DNA of 64,000 nucleotides. Origin: Enterococcus sp. 5H. Lineage in GTDB: Bacteria; Bacillota; Bacilli; Lactobacillales; Enterococcaceae. Every line of letters begins with the position of its first letter. Position 1 is the stretch's first letter. This document shows positions 46,578-56,522 of this stretch, piece after piece. The translations under genes were made by a program, and so were the position numbers. Under the pieces are notes generated by a model, which was not told the origin of the DNA, ran no database searches, and saw nothing but the letters and a program-made list of their open reading frames with translations. The DNA is taken from the NCBI RefSeq assembly GCF_028128615.1, contig NZ_AMDP01000022.1:1-64000 (forward strand). Reading direction: 5' to 3'.

Positions 46578-46979
46578 ATAGAAACGATCAGTCATCTAAC
46601 ATTTGTTGTTCAGGACCTGGCGAAAGCCTCTTTATTTTTTAAAACTATTTTTGATGCAAAGGAAGTCTATTCTAGCGGGAATGATACCTTTTCAATTGCT
46701 AGAGAAAAATTCTTTTTAGTAAATGATTTGTGGATTGCAATTATGGAAGGTAACTCACTTCCAACCAAGACTTACAATCACATTGCTTTTAAAATTGAAG
46801 AAAAAGACTATGAAATGTACTACGAGAAAATTCAGAAATTGGGTTTGGAAATAAAAGATGGACGTCCACGCATAGAAGGAGAAGCAAATTCAATCTATTT
46901 TTATGATTTTGATAATCATCTTTTTGAGCTGCACACAGGAACATTAGTAGAACGATTGCAACGCTATCAAATAAGATAA
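46578..46979 (+). CDS. fosX: FosX-like fosfomycin hydrolase with ATA at the start position
   Basis: Glyoxalase/VOC fold, ~133 residues from 46578. Metal ligands are visible: His in ISHLTFVV, His in TYNHIAF, Glu in HLFELHTG; the FosX catalytic Glu is in AREKFFLV. The protein would open the fosfomycin epoxide with water. No ATG, GTG or TTG lies in frame near the start: TAG at 46569 precedes, and the codon 9 nt after AAGGAG (46563-46568) is ATA. The first in-frame ATG is 46728, which would delete the first metal ligand and catalytic Glu. Translation may be very low or depend on ATA. Confidence 0.78.
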   Translation: METISHLTFVVQDLAKASLFFKTIFDAKEVYSSGNDTFSIAREKFFLVNDLWIAIMEGNSLPTKTYNHIAFKIEEKDYEMYYEKIQKLGLEIKDGRPRIEGEANSIYFYDFDNHLFELHTGTLVERLQRYQIR

Positions 46980-46996
46980 AAGCTCCGAAACACATT

Positions 46997-47025
46997 TTGC
47001 ATAATTTATATCTACATGCTACAAT
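46997..47025 (+). promoter_or_regulatory. Promoter of ABC-F leader
   Basis: TTGCAT (46997-47002), 17-bp spacer, TACAAT (47020-47025), giving a ~440-nt leader before the ABC-F start. Confidence 0.65.
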
Positions 47026-47060
47026 AAAATTAAGAACGAATAAGGTGGTGAATAAGTACA

Positions 47061-47180
47061 ATGGTTAATGTGTCAAAAATAACAGCAAGCATTTCATATA
47101 TTATGGAGTTTCTGGCTTTTTGTCATGTGATAATTTCCAATTTTTTATTCCAAGGGACAGGTGTATCTAAAAATGGATAA
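47061..47180 (+). CDS. Putative 39-aa leader peptide upstream of ABC-F gene
   Basis: Small frame with ATG 47061, AAGGTGGTG 11 nt upstream and stop TAA 47178-47180. The peptide is hydrophobic in the middle (ITASISYIMEFLAFCHVIIS) and its position, ~30 nt after the predicted transcription start and ahead of an intrinsic terminator, fits a regulatory leader peptide of an antibiotic-inducible ABC-F gene. Coding is inferred from the signals only. Confidence 0.5.
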   Translation: MVNVSKITASISYIMEFLAFCHVIISNFLFQGTGVSKNG

Positions 47181-47345
47181 AAAATTGAATAAAACAGACC
47201 ATTCAGACTTATTTACTAAGAACAGCTTATTATTAAATAACATTAATACTTATTGGAACTGTCATTAACTTAGAGGCACTAAACCAAGTATTTTTGTATA
47301 AATAATTCGTTTATTAAGATTACTTACGAATAACAGTAAATAATG

Positions 47346-47378
47346 AAGGTTGAACAAAATAATTGTTCAGCTTTTTTG
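47346..47378 (+). terminator. Attenuator-type terminator in ABC-F leader
   Basis: AAGGTTGAACA pairs with TGTTCAGCTT (one bulge, one G-U), then six T. It lies within the leader, 92 bp before the ABC-F ATG. A second small hairpin ATTCGT / ACGAAT is just upstream (~47309-47335). Confidence 0.75.
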
Positions 47379-47470
47379 CGTACTTTAAATTATCAAACAA
47401 TATTAATAAGCGTTGTCTCTCATAGCTTGTTATACAAGTGAAGCTGTCTGAATGGCAGAAAGAGGAGCAT

Positions 47471-49066
47471 ATGTTAGTACAATTACAAAAAATCAGTAAA
47501 AATTACGGGACCATTCCACTTTTTGAAGAACTAAATTTTCAGATTAACCAAGGGGAAAAAATTGGTTTGATCGGTACAAATGGTTCAGGAAAATCCACGA
47601 TTTTAAAAATTATTACAGGAATAGAATCCATTGATTCAGGAACGGTCAGCTGTAAAAAGAGCAGCAGAATTGGTTATCTGGAGCAAATGCCGGCAGAAAG
47701 TGAACAACTAGTGAAGGAATATTTACTTGAGACTTTTGTTCAATTAAATGAAATTCAACAGCAATTAACTCACTTAGAAATACAGATGACTATTCCAGAA
47801 ACGGATTTAGAGAAAATCTTGTTGCGATACGGTCAAAAACAAGAAGAGTTTTTACAAGCTGGCGGTTATGAAATGGAAAATAAATTAGAGATGATTGCTA
47901 ATGGACTAAAGATTAATCATCTGTTGACAAAGCAACTTTCAGAGCTAAGTGGAGGAGAGCGAACGATTGTTGCGCTTGGGAGAATTTTACTGCAAGATAA
48001 TGACCTAGTTCTTCTTGATGAGCCGACTAATCATTTGGACACGCAAAGAATCCAGTGGTTAGAGGGCTACTTAAATCATGAAAATACTGCCTATTTAATT
48101 ATTTCCCATGATCGTCTGTTCTTAGACCACACTGTCGAGCGAATTGCCGAACTTGAAGATGGACGGATGTTGGAATATCAAGGTAACTATTCTTCTTATA
48201 AAAAACAAAAAGAAGAACAACTTGAGAAATTGAGGAAAGATTTTGCAGAACAACAAAAAGAGATTCAGAAATTAAAACTAGCAATTCGACGTTTTCGACA
48301 ATGGGGACACGAGGGGGATAATGAAAAGTTCTTTAAAAAGGCCAAACAACTAGAAAAACGTTTGGAAGCAATTCAAAAAATACCTAAACCTAAAGATGAA
48401 AAAATGAAAAAACGAAAACAATTCATGGATACAGAGCGATCGGGTAAAGAGGTTCTTCAATTTGAAAAAGTCAGCAAATCGTATGACGGTCACCAGTTAT
48501 TTCAACAAGTTGATTTTTCAATATTTTGGCAAGAACGTATAGCAGTTATTGGCGAAAATGGCACTGGTAAAAGTACGTTATTAAAACTAATCTTAGCGTT
48601 AGAAAACGTAAATAACGGCACTATTAAACAAGGCACAAATCTTGAGATTGGTTATTTACCTCAACATATTCAATATGAAGACCCAAAAAGATCTATTCTA
48701 CAAGAGTTTAATCGCGTTTGTGGATCATTAGAACAAGAAAGTCGCCAATTTTTAGCAAAGTATTCTTTCTATAGTGAAGACGTTACAAAGCAAGTACGTT
48801 TCTTGAGTGGAGGTGAAAAAATCAGATTAGAGCTGGCAAAGTTGATGCATAATAGAGTTAATTTTCTAGTTTTAGATGAACCGACTAATCACTTAGATAT
48901 TGAAACTAGAGAAGAAATAGAAACGATTTTGAAAGATTATAAGGGAACACTATTAGTAGTTTCTCATGACCGTTTCTTTTTGGAAAAAATGTTCAATGCG
49001 TTCTTATTAATAGAGGATCAAAAAATAACTAAAAAAGTGGGGTTATATTCAAGTATTAGCTCGTGA
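47471..49066 (+). CDS. ABC-F ATPase, probable ribosome-protection protein
   Basis: 531 residues, two ATPase domains and no membrane helices. First domain: Walker A GTNGSGKST, signature LSGGERT, Walker B LVLLDEPTNHLD. Second: GENGTGKST, LSGGEKIR, LVLDEPTNHLD. They are joined by a charged ~80-residue interdomain linker (EEQLEKLRKDFAEQQKEIQ...). ABC-F proteins act on the ribosomal E site; those with inducible leaders mostly give resistance to PTC-targeting drugs (lincosamide, pleuromutilin, streptogramin A). Start ATG 47471 (AGAGGAG) rather than GTG 47438. Drug class cannot be fixed here. Confidence 0.87.
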   Translation: MLVQLQKISKNYGTIPLFEELNFQINQGEKIGLIGTNGSGKSTILKIITGIESIDSGTVSCKKSSRIGYLEQMPAESEQLVKEYLLETFVQLNEIQQQLTHLEIQMTIPETDLEKILLRYGQKQEEFLQAGGYEMENKLEMIANGLKINHLLTKQLSELSGGERTIVALGRILLQDNDLVLLDEPTNHLDTQRIQWLEGYLNHENTAYLIISHDRLFLDHTVERIAELEDGRMLEYQGNYSSYKKQKEEQLEKLRKDFAEQQKEIQKLKLAIRRFRQWGHEGDNEKFFKKAKQLEKRLEAIQKIPKPKDEKMKKRKQFMDTERSGKEVLQFEKVSKSYDGHQLFQQVDFSIFWQERIAVIGENGTGKSTLLKLILALENVNNGTIKQGTNLEIGYLPQHIQYEDPKRSILQEFNRVCGSLEQESRQFLAKYSFYSEDVTKQVRFLSGGEKIRLELAKLMHNRVNFLVLDEPTNHLDIETREEIETILKDYKGTLLVVSHDRFFLEKMFNAFLLIEDQKITKKVGLYSSISS

Positions 49067-49086
49067 TGTTTATTAAATAAAGTAAC

Positions 49087-49146
49087 TAGAAGAATTCGCA
49101 AAAATAGCATTTACTAAATTTACGGATTCTTTCTAATTTTTTTAAG
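49087..49146 (+). terminator. ABC-F gene terminator (imperfect)
   Basis: TAGAAGAATTCG pairs with CGGATTCTTTCTA (one bulge) over a ~25-nt loop, then ATTTTTTT. Confidence 0.55.
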
Positions 49147-49744
49147 AGTAAACAAGTCATTAACTAACTATCTTAGGGATCAAAAAGAAAGGATAGTATA
49201 AAAAAATAAATAAAATGATATAAATAATATTTTATAATTGTAAATGTTTGTTAAATAATATATAATGAGAGATGAGGTTAATTTTAATGTTTTTTATATT
49301 GAAAATATATTTAAAATAAATGACCACTCTCTGTAAGAAATTTCCGTGAATACCACATGAACAGATCGCTTGTTTCAAATGGTTGATGCAGTACTACATA
49401 TAATACCAATAAATACATAAATTAAAATCCTTCTGACACCTTACAAATGCCTTTCGGTCTGTAAATAGCCTCTAAACACTGTTTGTTCAGACATTCATAT
49501 CAAGCTTAAATTAAAACCAATCGAATGTACTTGATACATTCAAAATATCAAAACATAACGACTGAATGAAAGTTGTATAATTTGATTTTTAAGAGACAGG
49601 AACCAGTTTTTCTTAAATAAAAATTAAATAATGTTGACTTGATGGAAAAATTAAGAAATCGTGTGTTGTTAGTTGTTTTTAGATATTTAAGTGAAAATAT
49701 TTAGTTATAATAAATTTTTAAATGATATAAAAATTAAAAAAATG

Positions 49745-49773
49745 TTGAAATGGAAATTTTAATATTATATTAT
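49745..49773 (+). promoter_or_regulatory. Promoter of third surface operon
   Basis: TTGAAA (49745-49750), 17-bp spacer, TATTAT (49768-49773); ~46-nt 5' UTR. Confidence 0.65.
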
Positions 49774-49825
49774 GATGAAGGTTGATGATCTTTTTTACAA
49801 TATTGAAAATTAAAGGGGGGCTATC

Positions 49826-52405
49826 GTGAAAAAAAATATAATATTGTTTTTTTTAAGTCTAACAGTCATGTTGTTTTTCTTTTCCGATAAAACCTATGCA
49901 ATTGTAACAGATCAAACAACGAGTTCTACTACTGAATCAACTGTTGAAGAAACTAGTGATACCACTGTAGATGTAGTTAAACCAGAAGCCGATGTGCTTA
50001 ATTTAGAAAGCGGTTCTGAGTTGATAGGACGATCAGTTACTCGGGCAGCAATTCAAGATAGTGATGGTTTTTGGTTAGTTGATTCTGCAGCTACGTTAAC
50101 TGAATATCTTAAAGATAGTACAAAATTACATTTTCGCTTAACTAATAACATAAATTTAGGTTCAACAGGTTTTGAATTTAAAAACGGAACAATTTTTGAT
50201 GGTGCCGGATACATAGTTACATACAATAAGGCTGGAAATGCTAATCAAGGTTTTTACGCAAATCAGACTAATGCTGTGATAGAAATTAGAAATACACAAT
50301 TTGGTAATAAAGACGGCACAGGTGCGGTTGGTTACTATGGTTTTTTAACTGGTTTATCTGCAGTAAATATGACGTTTATTTTCGATAATATCAAGTATTA
50401 TTCTAATAGTGGTCAGATGATTTACAATCTTCATGGTTCGATCTTAATGCGGGGCGAAAACGAAATCGAACAACTAGGAACAGGCGCTTATGCACAAGAA
50501 TGGGCTGAAACAAATTATGTTGAAATTCAAAGTGGTCATACGTCTATTAAGCATTCATCTAATTCAACACTTGCTTTTATCTGGTCGCAAAGCGCAGCAG
50601 CAGGCAATCCTTATGCAAATACCTCTCAAATAGTTGTAAAAGAAAATGCTAATTTAGATATCCAAACAAATGCAAATATGACATATGGAACACTTCGACC
50701 AAGTTATATTGTGGAAAATAATGCTACATTTAATTTGGATAAAATTACTTTAGCGACTGGTGGAGACCGAGATCGATTCTTCTATTCTAGTAGCCTAGCA
50801 ACAATTACTTTTGATTTTAGAGAAAACGCTCATGTCAATTTTAAATTGCCTGCTGTGATTAATTTAGGTTCTGCAAATGGAGGCTTTTCAGTAGGTAATG
50901 GTGCGGAAGTTTCGGTTGATGTGCCTAGTACTGCTATTTTTAGCGCGAATACAGCAAGTCAATTTGTTATTAATCTAAACAACCCAGAAATTGCTTCATT
51001 TTCTAGTAACTTTCCTGGAACATTTGCGTTAAATTCTCCAACGAATAGCACCTTCGGAAACTTGACTTTTCAACATCAAGAAGGGCTAAGAGTTGATACA
51101 TATAATAGTCGAAGTAACGTTGATCCAACGACGACTTTTTATAAAGATAATGCAACATTAAATGTTTCTGGTGTTAATTTTAAGAACACTCCGCAGTCAG
51201 CGGAACAACTGAGCCAAACGGAATTAAATGCACTAATGGCTTCAAGAAAAATAGTTTTTAGTCGAAGAATCGATCCTCCGTCAGATGTCAATGTTTCAGT
51301 AAATAATGTTACTGCAACGTCAGCAAATTTTGCAGCAACTTCGGATAATAACGGAAGTCCGGCAACTGAAGTTAGGTTTCTAGTATTTTCATCTGAAGCT
51401 GATCTGGGGCAACTAACGAAAGCGCGTCATATCATTAAGCTAACGGAGTTTGATAGTAATAATACTCAACGAGAATCTTCCTACAGTACTGCTATTAATG
51501 ACTTAAATCCAAATACAACTTATTGGGTTCAAACTGTGGTTACGAATAAAGCTGGACAAAGTGAGTTTTCAACTGCGCAGCGCTTTAATACTCTACCCGC
51601 ATTAGATTCAATTTCTGTAGAAAATATTGCTGTGACAAAAGCAACAATTAAAGGAACACTATTGAGTGATACTGGAAAATGGACGGATTTTACTAATGGA
51701 GAAGATAATGCAATCCCAAATAATCCGGTAACATATGGCGGGGATTATCAAAAAGTTCAAGTAGAATATAGTACAGATATAGCTTATCCAGCCGATAAAA
51801 CTAAAAGTAAGACAGCAGAATTATCAGGTGCAAAAAAACAATATTTTTCAGTAGACTTAACAGAGTTAGCTAGTAGTACTACTTATTTTGTAAGAATCAA
51901 AGTAACAGGTGTTTCTGGTGAAGAAGTTGTCTTAGCCGATACACCTTTAACAGAATTTAGAACAATTGATGAAATTATTGATGTTGAAGTGCCTTTAGAT
52001 ATGGTTTTTCAAACAAGAAACAAAGATATTGGTACCGCTGATGAAGGGAAAATTTATTCAAAACAGTATCAAATAACAAACAAAAGTAATGTGCCGATTG
52101 AAGTATCTTTAGCAGATTTAAGCAAGGAGAATGCAGCCGCTGAACAATTGAACTTGCTGAGCACTTTAAACGGTATAGCCAATAGTGATTCGCTAGCTTT
52201 ACAATTATTGGTTGATAATAATACTTCAGAAGCAAAATTTATCACAAATGATTTGTCTGTTACACCGATACTAATTGACGAGCTTGACACAAGTGAACAT
52301 ACACAAGCATCTTTAGCCTTCAGCGGAAAATATTTTAATGCCACTAAAAAAGCAGTATCACCATCCTATAAGACAACGTTTAAATTTGAAAGTAAAGCAG
52401 ATTGA
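49826..52405 (+). CDS. Large surface protein: pectate-lyase-like beta-helix, FnIII-like domains and non-WxL C-terminal module
   Basis: 859 residues, GTG start with AAAGGGGGG. Signal peptide (core ~4-22), Thr/Glu/Ser-rich linker, beta-helix (~80-460; FWLVDSAATLTEYL and GTIFDGAGYIV, like the locus 1 protein), then two fibronectin-III-like domains (~495-590 with NPNTTYWVQTVVTN; ~592-710 with SSTTYFVRIKV). The last ~145 residues form a module with YQITNKSNVPIEVSLADL and ending YKTTFKFESKAD. There is no WxL motif. The same module makes up the protein at 53054. Presumably wall-associated. Confidence 0.85.
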   Translation: MKKNIILFFLSLTVMLFFFSDKTYAIVTDQTTSSTTESTVEETSDTTVDVVKPEADVLNLESGSELIGRSVTRAAIQDSDGFWLVDSAATLTEYLKDSTKLHFRLTNNINLGSTGFEFKNGTIFDGAGYIVTYNKAGNANQGFYANQTNAVIEIRNTQFGNKDGTGAVGYYGFLTGLSAVNMTFIFDNIKYYSNSGQMIYNLHGSILMRGENEIEQLGTGAYAQEWAETNYVEIQSGHTSIKHSSNSTLAFIWSQSAAAGNPYANTSQIVVKENANLDIQTNANMTYGTLRPSYIVENNATFNLDKITLATGGDRDRFFYSSSLATITFDFRENAHVNFKLPAVINLGSANGGFSVGNGAEVSVDVPSTAIFSANTASQFVINLNNPEIASFSSNFPGTFALNSPTNSTFGNLTFQHQEGLRVDTYNSRSNVDPTTTFYKDNATLNVSGVNFKNTPQSAEQLSQTELNALMASRKIVFSRRIDPPSDVNVSVNNVTATSANFAATSDNNGSPATEVRFLVFSSEADLGQLTKARHIIKLTEFDSNNTQRESSYSTAINDLNPNTTYWVQTVVTNKAGQSEFSTAQRFNTLPALDSISVENIAVTKATIKGTLLSDTGKWTDFTNGEDNAIPNNPVTYGGDYQKVQVEYSTDIAYPADKTKSKTAELSGAKKQYFSVDLTELASSTTYFVRIKVTGVSGEEVVLADTPLTEFRTIDEIIDVEVPLDMVFQTRNKDIGTADEGKIYSKQYQITNKSNVPIEVSLADLSKENAAAEQLNLLSTLNGIANSDSLALQLLVDNNTSEAKFITNDLSVTPILIDELDTSEHTQASLAFSGKYFNATKKAVSPSYKTTFKFESKAD

Positions 52406-52415
52406 GAGGAATTAG

Positions 52416-52988
52416 ATGACGAAAAAACTAGATAAGACAGAGACAACAAAGAAGCTTAATGAAACAAATGAAGAGGATAAAAAGAAAAAACGCCGTTTGC
52501 TATTGTTGTTACTATTATTACTGTTTGCAATAGCAGGAGGCTTAGGTTATTACTTCTTTTCAAATCAGACGGAACCAATTCAGGTTGTTTCTGGTGACTA
52601 TTTACCAGATACCAAAGATGCTAAGAAGATGACTGACAAAGAAATTAAAGAAGCTGAACAAAAAGTAGTAGATGACAGTAAATTTAATATGGTTATCAAG
52701 TCAGAAGCTGTCTTTGAAAATGGAGATAGCGAGGGCAGTTTATACATTCAAAATCCTATTCAAAATAGCTATCCAATTAATGTTGAGATTCATTTAGATA
52801 GTAATAATGAGTTGGTTTATTCCTCAGGAGCGATGGAGCCAGGTTATGAAATCAATGGCGCACGCTTAGACAAGAAATTAGCTAAAGGTGAATATCCAGC
52901 AACTGCAACATTCAATATTTTTGATCCAAGTACAAAGGAAAAACGCGGACAAGTTCAAGCTGCGATTACTATCTTGGTCAATAATTAA
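52416..52988 (+). CDS. Single-pass membrane protein with extracellular beta domain (third surface operon)
   Basis: 190 residues. A charged cytoplasmic N terminus with a KKKKRR stop, one helix of leucines (~residues 30-48), then an extracellular domain (~75-190): VIKSEAVFENGDSEGSLYIQ, YPINVEIHLDSNNELVYSSGA, QAAITILVN. It is not DUF916/DUF3324 by eye, but occupies the equivalent role in the operon: a membrane-anchored partner for secreted surface proteins. Start ATG 52416 with GAGAGGA, 10 bp after the previous stop. Confidence 0.8.
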   Translation: MTKKLDKTETTKKLNETNEEDKKKKRRLLLLLLLLLFAIAGGLGYYFFSNQTEPIQVVSGDYLPDTKDAKKMTDKEIKEAEQKVVDDSKFNMVIKSEAVFENGDSEGSLYIQNPIQNSYPINVEIHLDSNNELVYSSGAMEPGYEINGARLDKKLAKGEYPATATFNIFDPSTKEKRGQVQAAITILVNN

Positions 52989-53053
52989 TTTCGATTTTAA
53001 CAGCCTAACTGTTGAATATAAAATAAAACACACATACTAAAGGAGAAACAGAT

Positions 53054-53707
53054 ATGAAAAAAACTAACTTTTTAATTGCAGCAATGATTTTAGGAACAAG
53101 TTTTGCAGGAGTAACTCAAGTTTCAGCAGAAACTATTGATGGACAAAATTCGGCCGATGTAGAAATTAATGGTACAATCGGTAAATTAGATAATACAGAC
53201 CCAGGTGTTGATATTCCAGAAGGTTCAGATGAGTGGATCAACGTGACTGTAGACACAGCAACAGCGTTCCATACAACAACGGCCAGCAGCCATAAGAATA
53301 TCGAATCAGCAGATTACAGTATTGTCAATAACTCTGGTCGTGCTGTAGCGGTTACTTTAAATAAAATGGCAGGGACACCAACCTATGTAGATACTTTGAC
53401 GATTAATGCCAAAGGGGATAACCTAATTGCAAATCCAGCAGCAACTAATCTAGTTGCAGATAATGAATTGACAGATTTAACTAGTGCGCCAATTTGGATG
53501 CGTTTAGCTAATAAAGATGGTCGTTTCAATATTGATACGGATGCAGCAAACGCATATGCAAATTCTGCTAAATTTAATTACACTGGAACAACGATTGATA
53601 ACTTACCAGCAAATGTCAGCGAAGCGCCAACAGCAGAAAACTACACGTTAACGCTAAAATTTGAGTCAATCCAAAAAGATGGCACAACAGTTGGTGTTAC
53701 ACCATAA
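53054..53707 (+). CDS. Small secreted protein made of the non-WxL module
   Basis: 217 residues: signal peptide ending at VSAET, then a single ~175-residue module. Blocks shared with the C terminus of the 49826 product are DYSIVNNSGRAVAVTLNKM (versus QYQITNKSNVPIEVSLADL) and the C-terminal YTLTLKFES (versus YKTTFKFES). Common-codon usage and AAAGGAG suggest high expression, like the small WxL proteins of the other loci. Function not known. Confidence 0.83.
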   Translation: MKKTNFLIAAMILGTSFAGVTQVSAETIDGQNSADVEINGTIGKLDNTDPGVDIPEGSDEWINVTVDTATAFHTTTASSHKNIESADYSIVNNSGRAVAVTLNKMAGTPTYVDTLTINAKGDNLIANPAATNLVADNELTDLTSAPIWMRLANKDGRFNIDTDAANAYANSAKFNYTGTTIDNLPANVSEAPTAENYTLTLKFESIQKDGTTVGVTP

Positions 53708-53730
53708 TTTAATAGAGGCTGTGATAAAAA

Positions 53731-54057
53731 ATGAAACGACTTCGTTATCATATAATCACGATAATCGTTTTGATCGGCAGTATAAGTTTCTTTTCACAAA
53801 TAAAGGCAACTGCTCAAGCTTCTGAGATCGAAGTGCACGGCCAAATTGGTGGAGGAATAAGTACAGCAGAGTCAATAGAAGAAACAAAAAAGGAGCCTGA
53901 AACATTGGCTCAGCCAAAACAAACACACATAGCACTAAAAAAATTTCCAAATACAGGAAGTATCATCGAGAAGCTGCCTCTAATTGGTTTGCTACTATTG
54001 CTGATATATTTTCTGTTGAAAAAATGGGAAGCACATAGAAGAAAGAACGCACACTAG
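53731..54057 (+). CDS. Small sortase-signal protein with FPNTG motif (third surface operon)
   Basis: 108 residues: signal peptide (core ~8-24), a short Glu/Lys/Pro linker, sortase-type motif KFPNTGS, hydrophobic helix (LPLIGLLLLLIYFLL) and tail KKWEAHRRKNAH. F replaces L in LPXTG, a substitution tolerated by some sortases. It is the counterpart of the small anchor proteins at 14038 and 32541, so all three surface operons carry one. Confidence 0.82.
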   Translation: MKRLRYHIITIIVLIGSISFFSQIKATAQASEIEVHGQIGGGISTAESIEETKKEPETLAQPKQTHIALKKFPNTGSIIEKLPLIGLLLLLIYFLLKKWEAHRRKNAH

Positions 54058-54129
54058 AATAAAAGAGATTACACTATTTTATCTCGAACAGTTTAAACAA
54101 ATAAAGTGTATTAGAGTCCATAGAATATT

Positions 54130-54173
54130 ACGAACCATAAAGGATAGAAAATCTATGCTTTGTGGTTCGTTTT
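54130..54173 (+). terminator. Terminator of third surface operon
   Basis: ACGAACCATAAAG pairs with CTTTGTGGTTCGT (one G-U), with inner ATAG/CTAT pairing, then TTTTAC. Confidence 0.85.
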
Positions 54174-54215
54174 ACATTATCTAGAACTTTACAAGTCGTA
54201 GCTATTAAAGGTTGT

Positions 54216-54244
54216 TTGACAGCGTTTTCTTTCTATGTTACGAT
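54216..54244 (+). promoter_or_regulatory. Promoter of GH1 gene
   Basis: Perfect TTGACA (54216-54221), 17-bp spacer, TACGAT (54239-54244). Confidence 0.75.
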
Positions 54245-54257
54245 AAAAGAAATCAAC

Positions 54258-54287
54258 GGAATGTAACTGAATTTTTCGGGCATAACC
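54258..54287 (+). promoter_or_regulatory. RAT site (BglG/LicT-type ribonucleic antiterminator)
   Basis: GGAATGTAACTG, variable loop, CGGGCATAACC: matches the RAT consensus GGATTGTTACTG...GCAGGCAAAACC at most positions. Its 3' arm overlaps the 5' arm of the terminator that follows, so antiterminator binding and termination are mutually exclusive. The antiterminator gene is not in this window. Confidence 0.78.
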
Positions 54288-54348
54288 ATAATATAGTAAA
54301 GATGACAATTCATTTGTCGTGTTTTCTATGTTATGGTTTTTATTTTTT
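54284..54348 (+). terminator. Regulated terminator in GH1 leader
   Basis: AACCATAATATAG pairs with CTATGTTATGGTT (one G-U) with an inner GACA/TGTC hairpin, then a T-rich tail TTTTTATTTTTT. Confidence 0.8.
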
Positions 54349-54432
54349 CAAGATACGAAAGTCTATAAAATTGATACCTATGTTAACTAACGGAAACCAA
54401 GTTTCCGAAAAAAATATAATAAGGAGCAGTGA

Positions 54433-55905
<1,473 letters not shown>

Positions 55906-55915
55906 AAATTATGAT

Positions 55916-55956
55916 GGTTGGAAGTAAAAGTGCGCTTTTGCTTCCAACCTTTTTTT
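55916..55956 (+). terminator. GH1 gene terminator
   Basis: A 15-bp stem GGTTGGAAGTAAAAG / CTTTTGCTTCCAACC (one G-U), TGCG loop, seven T. Confidence 0.92.
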
Positions 55957-55986
55957 AATCCAATTCATAGAAAAAACAGTAAAATC

Positions 55987-56014
55987 TTGTTGTAAAGATG
56001 AATAGTGGTATACT
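55987..56014 (+). promoter_or_regulatory. Promoter of GNAT-rhodanese operon
   Basis: TTGTTG (55987-55992), 16-bp spacer, extended -10 TGGTATACT. Confidence 0.65.
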
Positions 56015-56032
56015 GCTTATGAGGTGAGTTCG

Positions 56033-56518
56033 ATGTTGATTCGAGAAATTCAAATAAAAGACGATCCTGTTATTAAACAAATTATTCAATCTTCACTAGA
56101 ATTATATGATTTGGCACTTCCTGGTACTGCATATTTTGATCCGGAATTGGGCCATTTAAGTGAATTCTATGGTAAAAAAACGAATGCTGCTTATTGGGTC
56201 ATAGAAAAAGATGGTCAAGTTTTAGGCGGTTGCGGCATCGCACCGTTTGATAAAAAAGCAAAGATTTGTGAGCTCCAGAAAATTTATTTAGCCAAAGAAG
56301 CGCAAGGACAAGGAATGGCTCGTTTATTGATGAATACAGCTTTGGCTTATGCTGAGAAGTATTATGATTTTTGTTATTTAGAAACAATGAAACGAATGGA
56401 AAAAGCTAATTATTTATATCAGTCATTTGGATTTGAAAAATTACCGGAACCATTAGCTGGCTCAGAACATAGTGTGATGGAAGTCTGGTACCTAAAAGAA
56501 CTGCAGGAGGAAAAATAG
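56033..56518 (+). CDS. GNAT-family N-acetyltransferase
   Basis: 161 residues. The acetyl-CoA loop reads AQGQGMARLLM near residue 92, preceded by the beta-strand ICELQKIYL and followed by YLETMKRMEKANYLYQSFGF, a typical GNAT C-terminal half. Acceptor unknown. The start is ATG 56033 with GAGGTG at 56021-56026; the in-frame GTG 56024 lies within that site. Co-transcribed with the rhodanese gene four bases downstream. Confidence 0.88.
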   Translation: MLIREIQIKDDPVIKQIIQSSLELYDLALPGTAYFDPELGHLSEFYGKKTNAAYWVIEKDGQVLGGCGIAPFDKKAKICELQKIYLAKEAQGQGMARLLMNTALAYAEKYYDFCYLETMKRMEKANYLYQSFGFEKLPEPLAGSEHSVMEVWYLKELQEEK

Positions 56519-56522
56519 TTAA

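Larger units (their letters stand above)
49067..49825. other. 759-bp intergenic region upstream of the third surface operon
   Basis: Contains a terminator for the ABC-F gene (49087-49146) and the promoter at 49745-49773. Otherwise A/T-rich DNA; no ORF, known repeat or RNA recognised. Confidence 0.5.

Noticed and set aside
46728-46979. Short 83-aa VOC protein starting at ATG 46728
   Set aside because: The frame is open and FosX-like for 50 codons upstream, including a metal ligand and the catalytic Glu; the short form would not fold or work.
47200-47260. Fourth copy of the TAGACTTAT promoter element (CAGACTTATTT near 47205)
   Set aside because: The first base differs, it lies inside the ABC-F leader after a better promoter, and the -10 match needs an 18-bp spacer.
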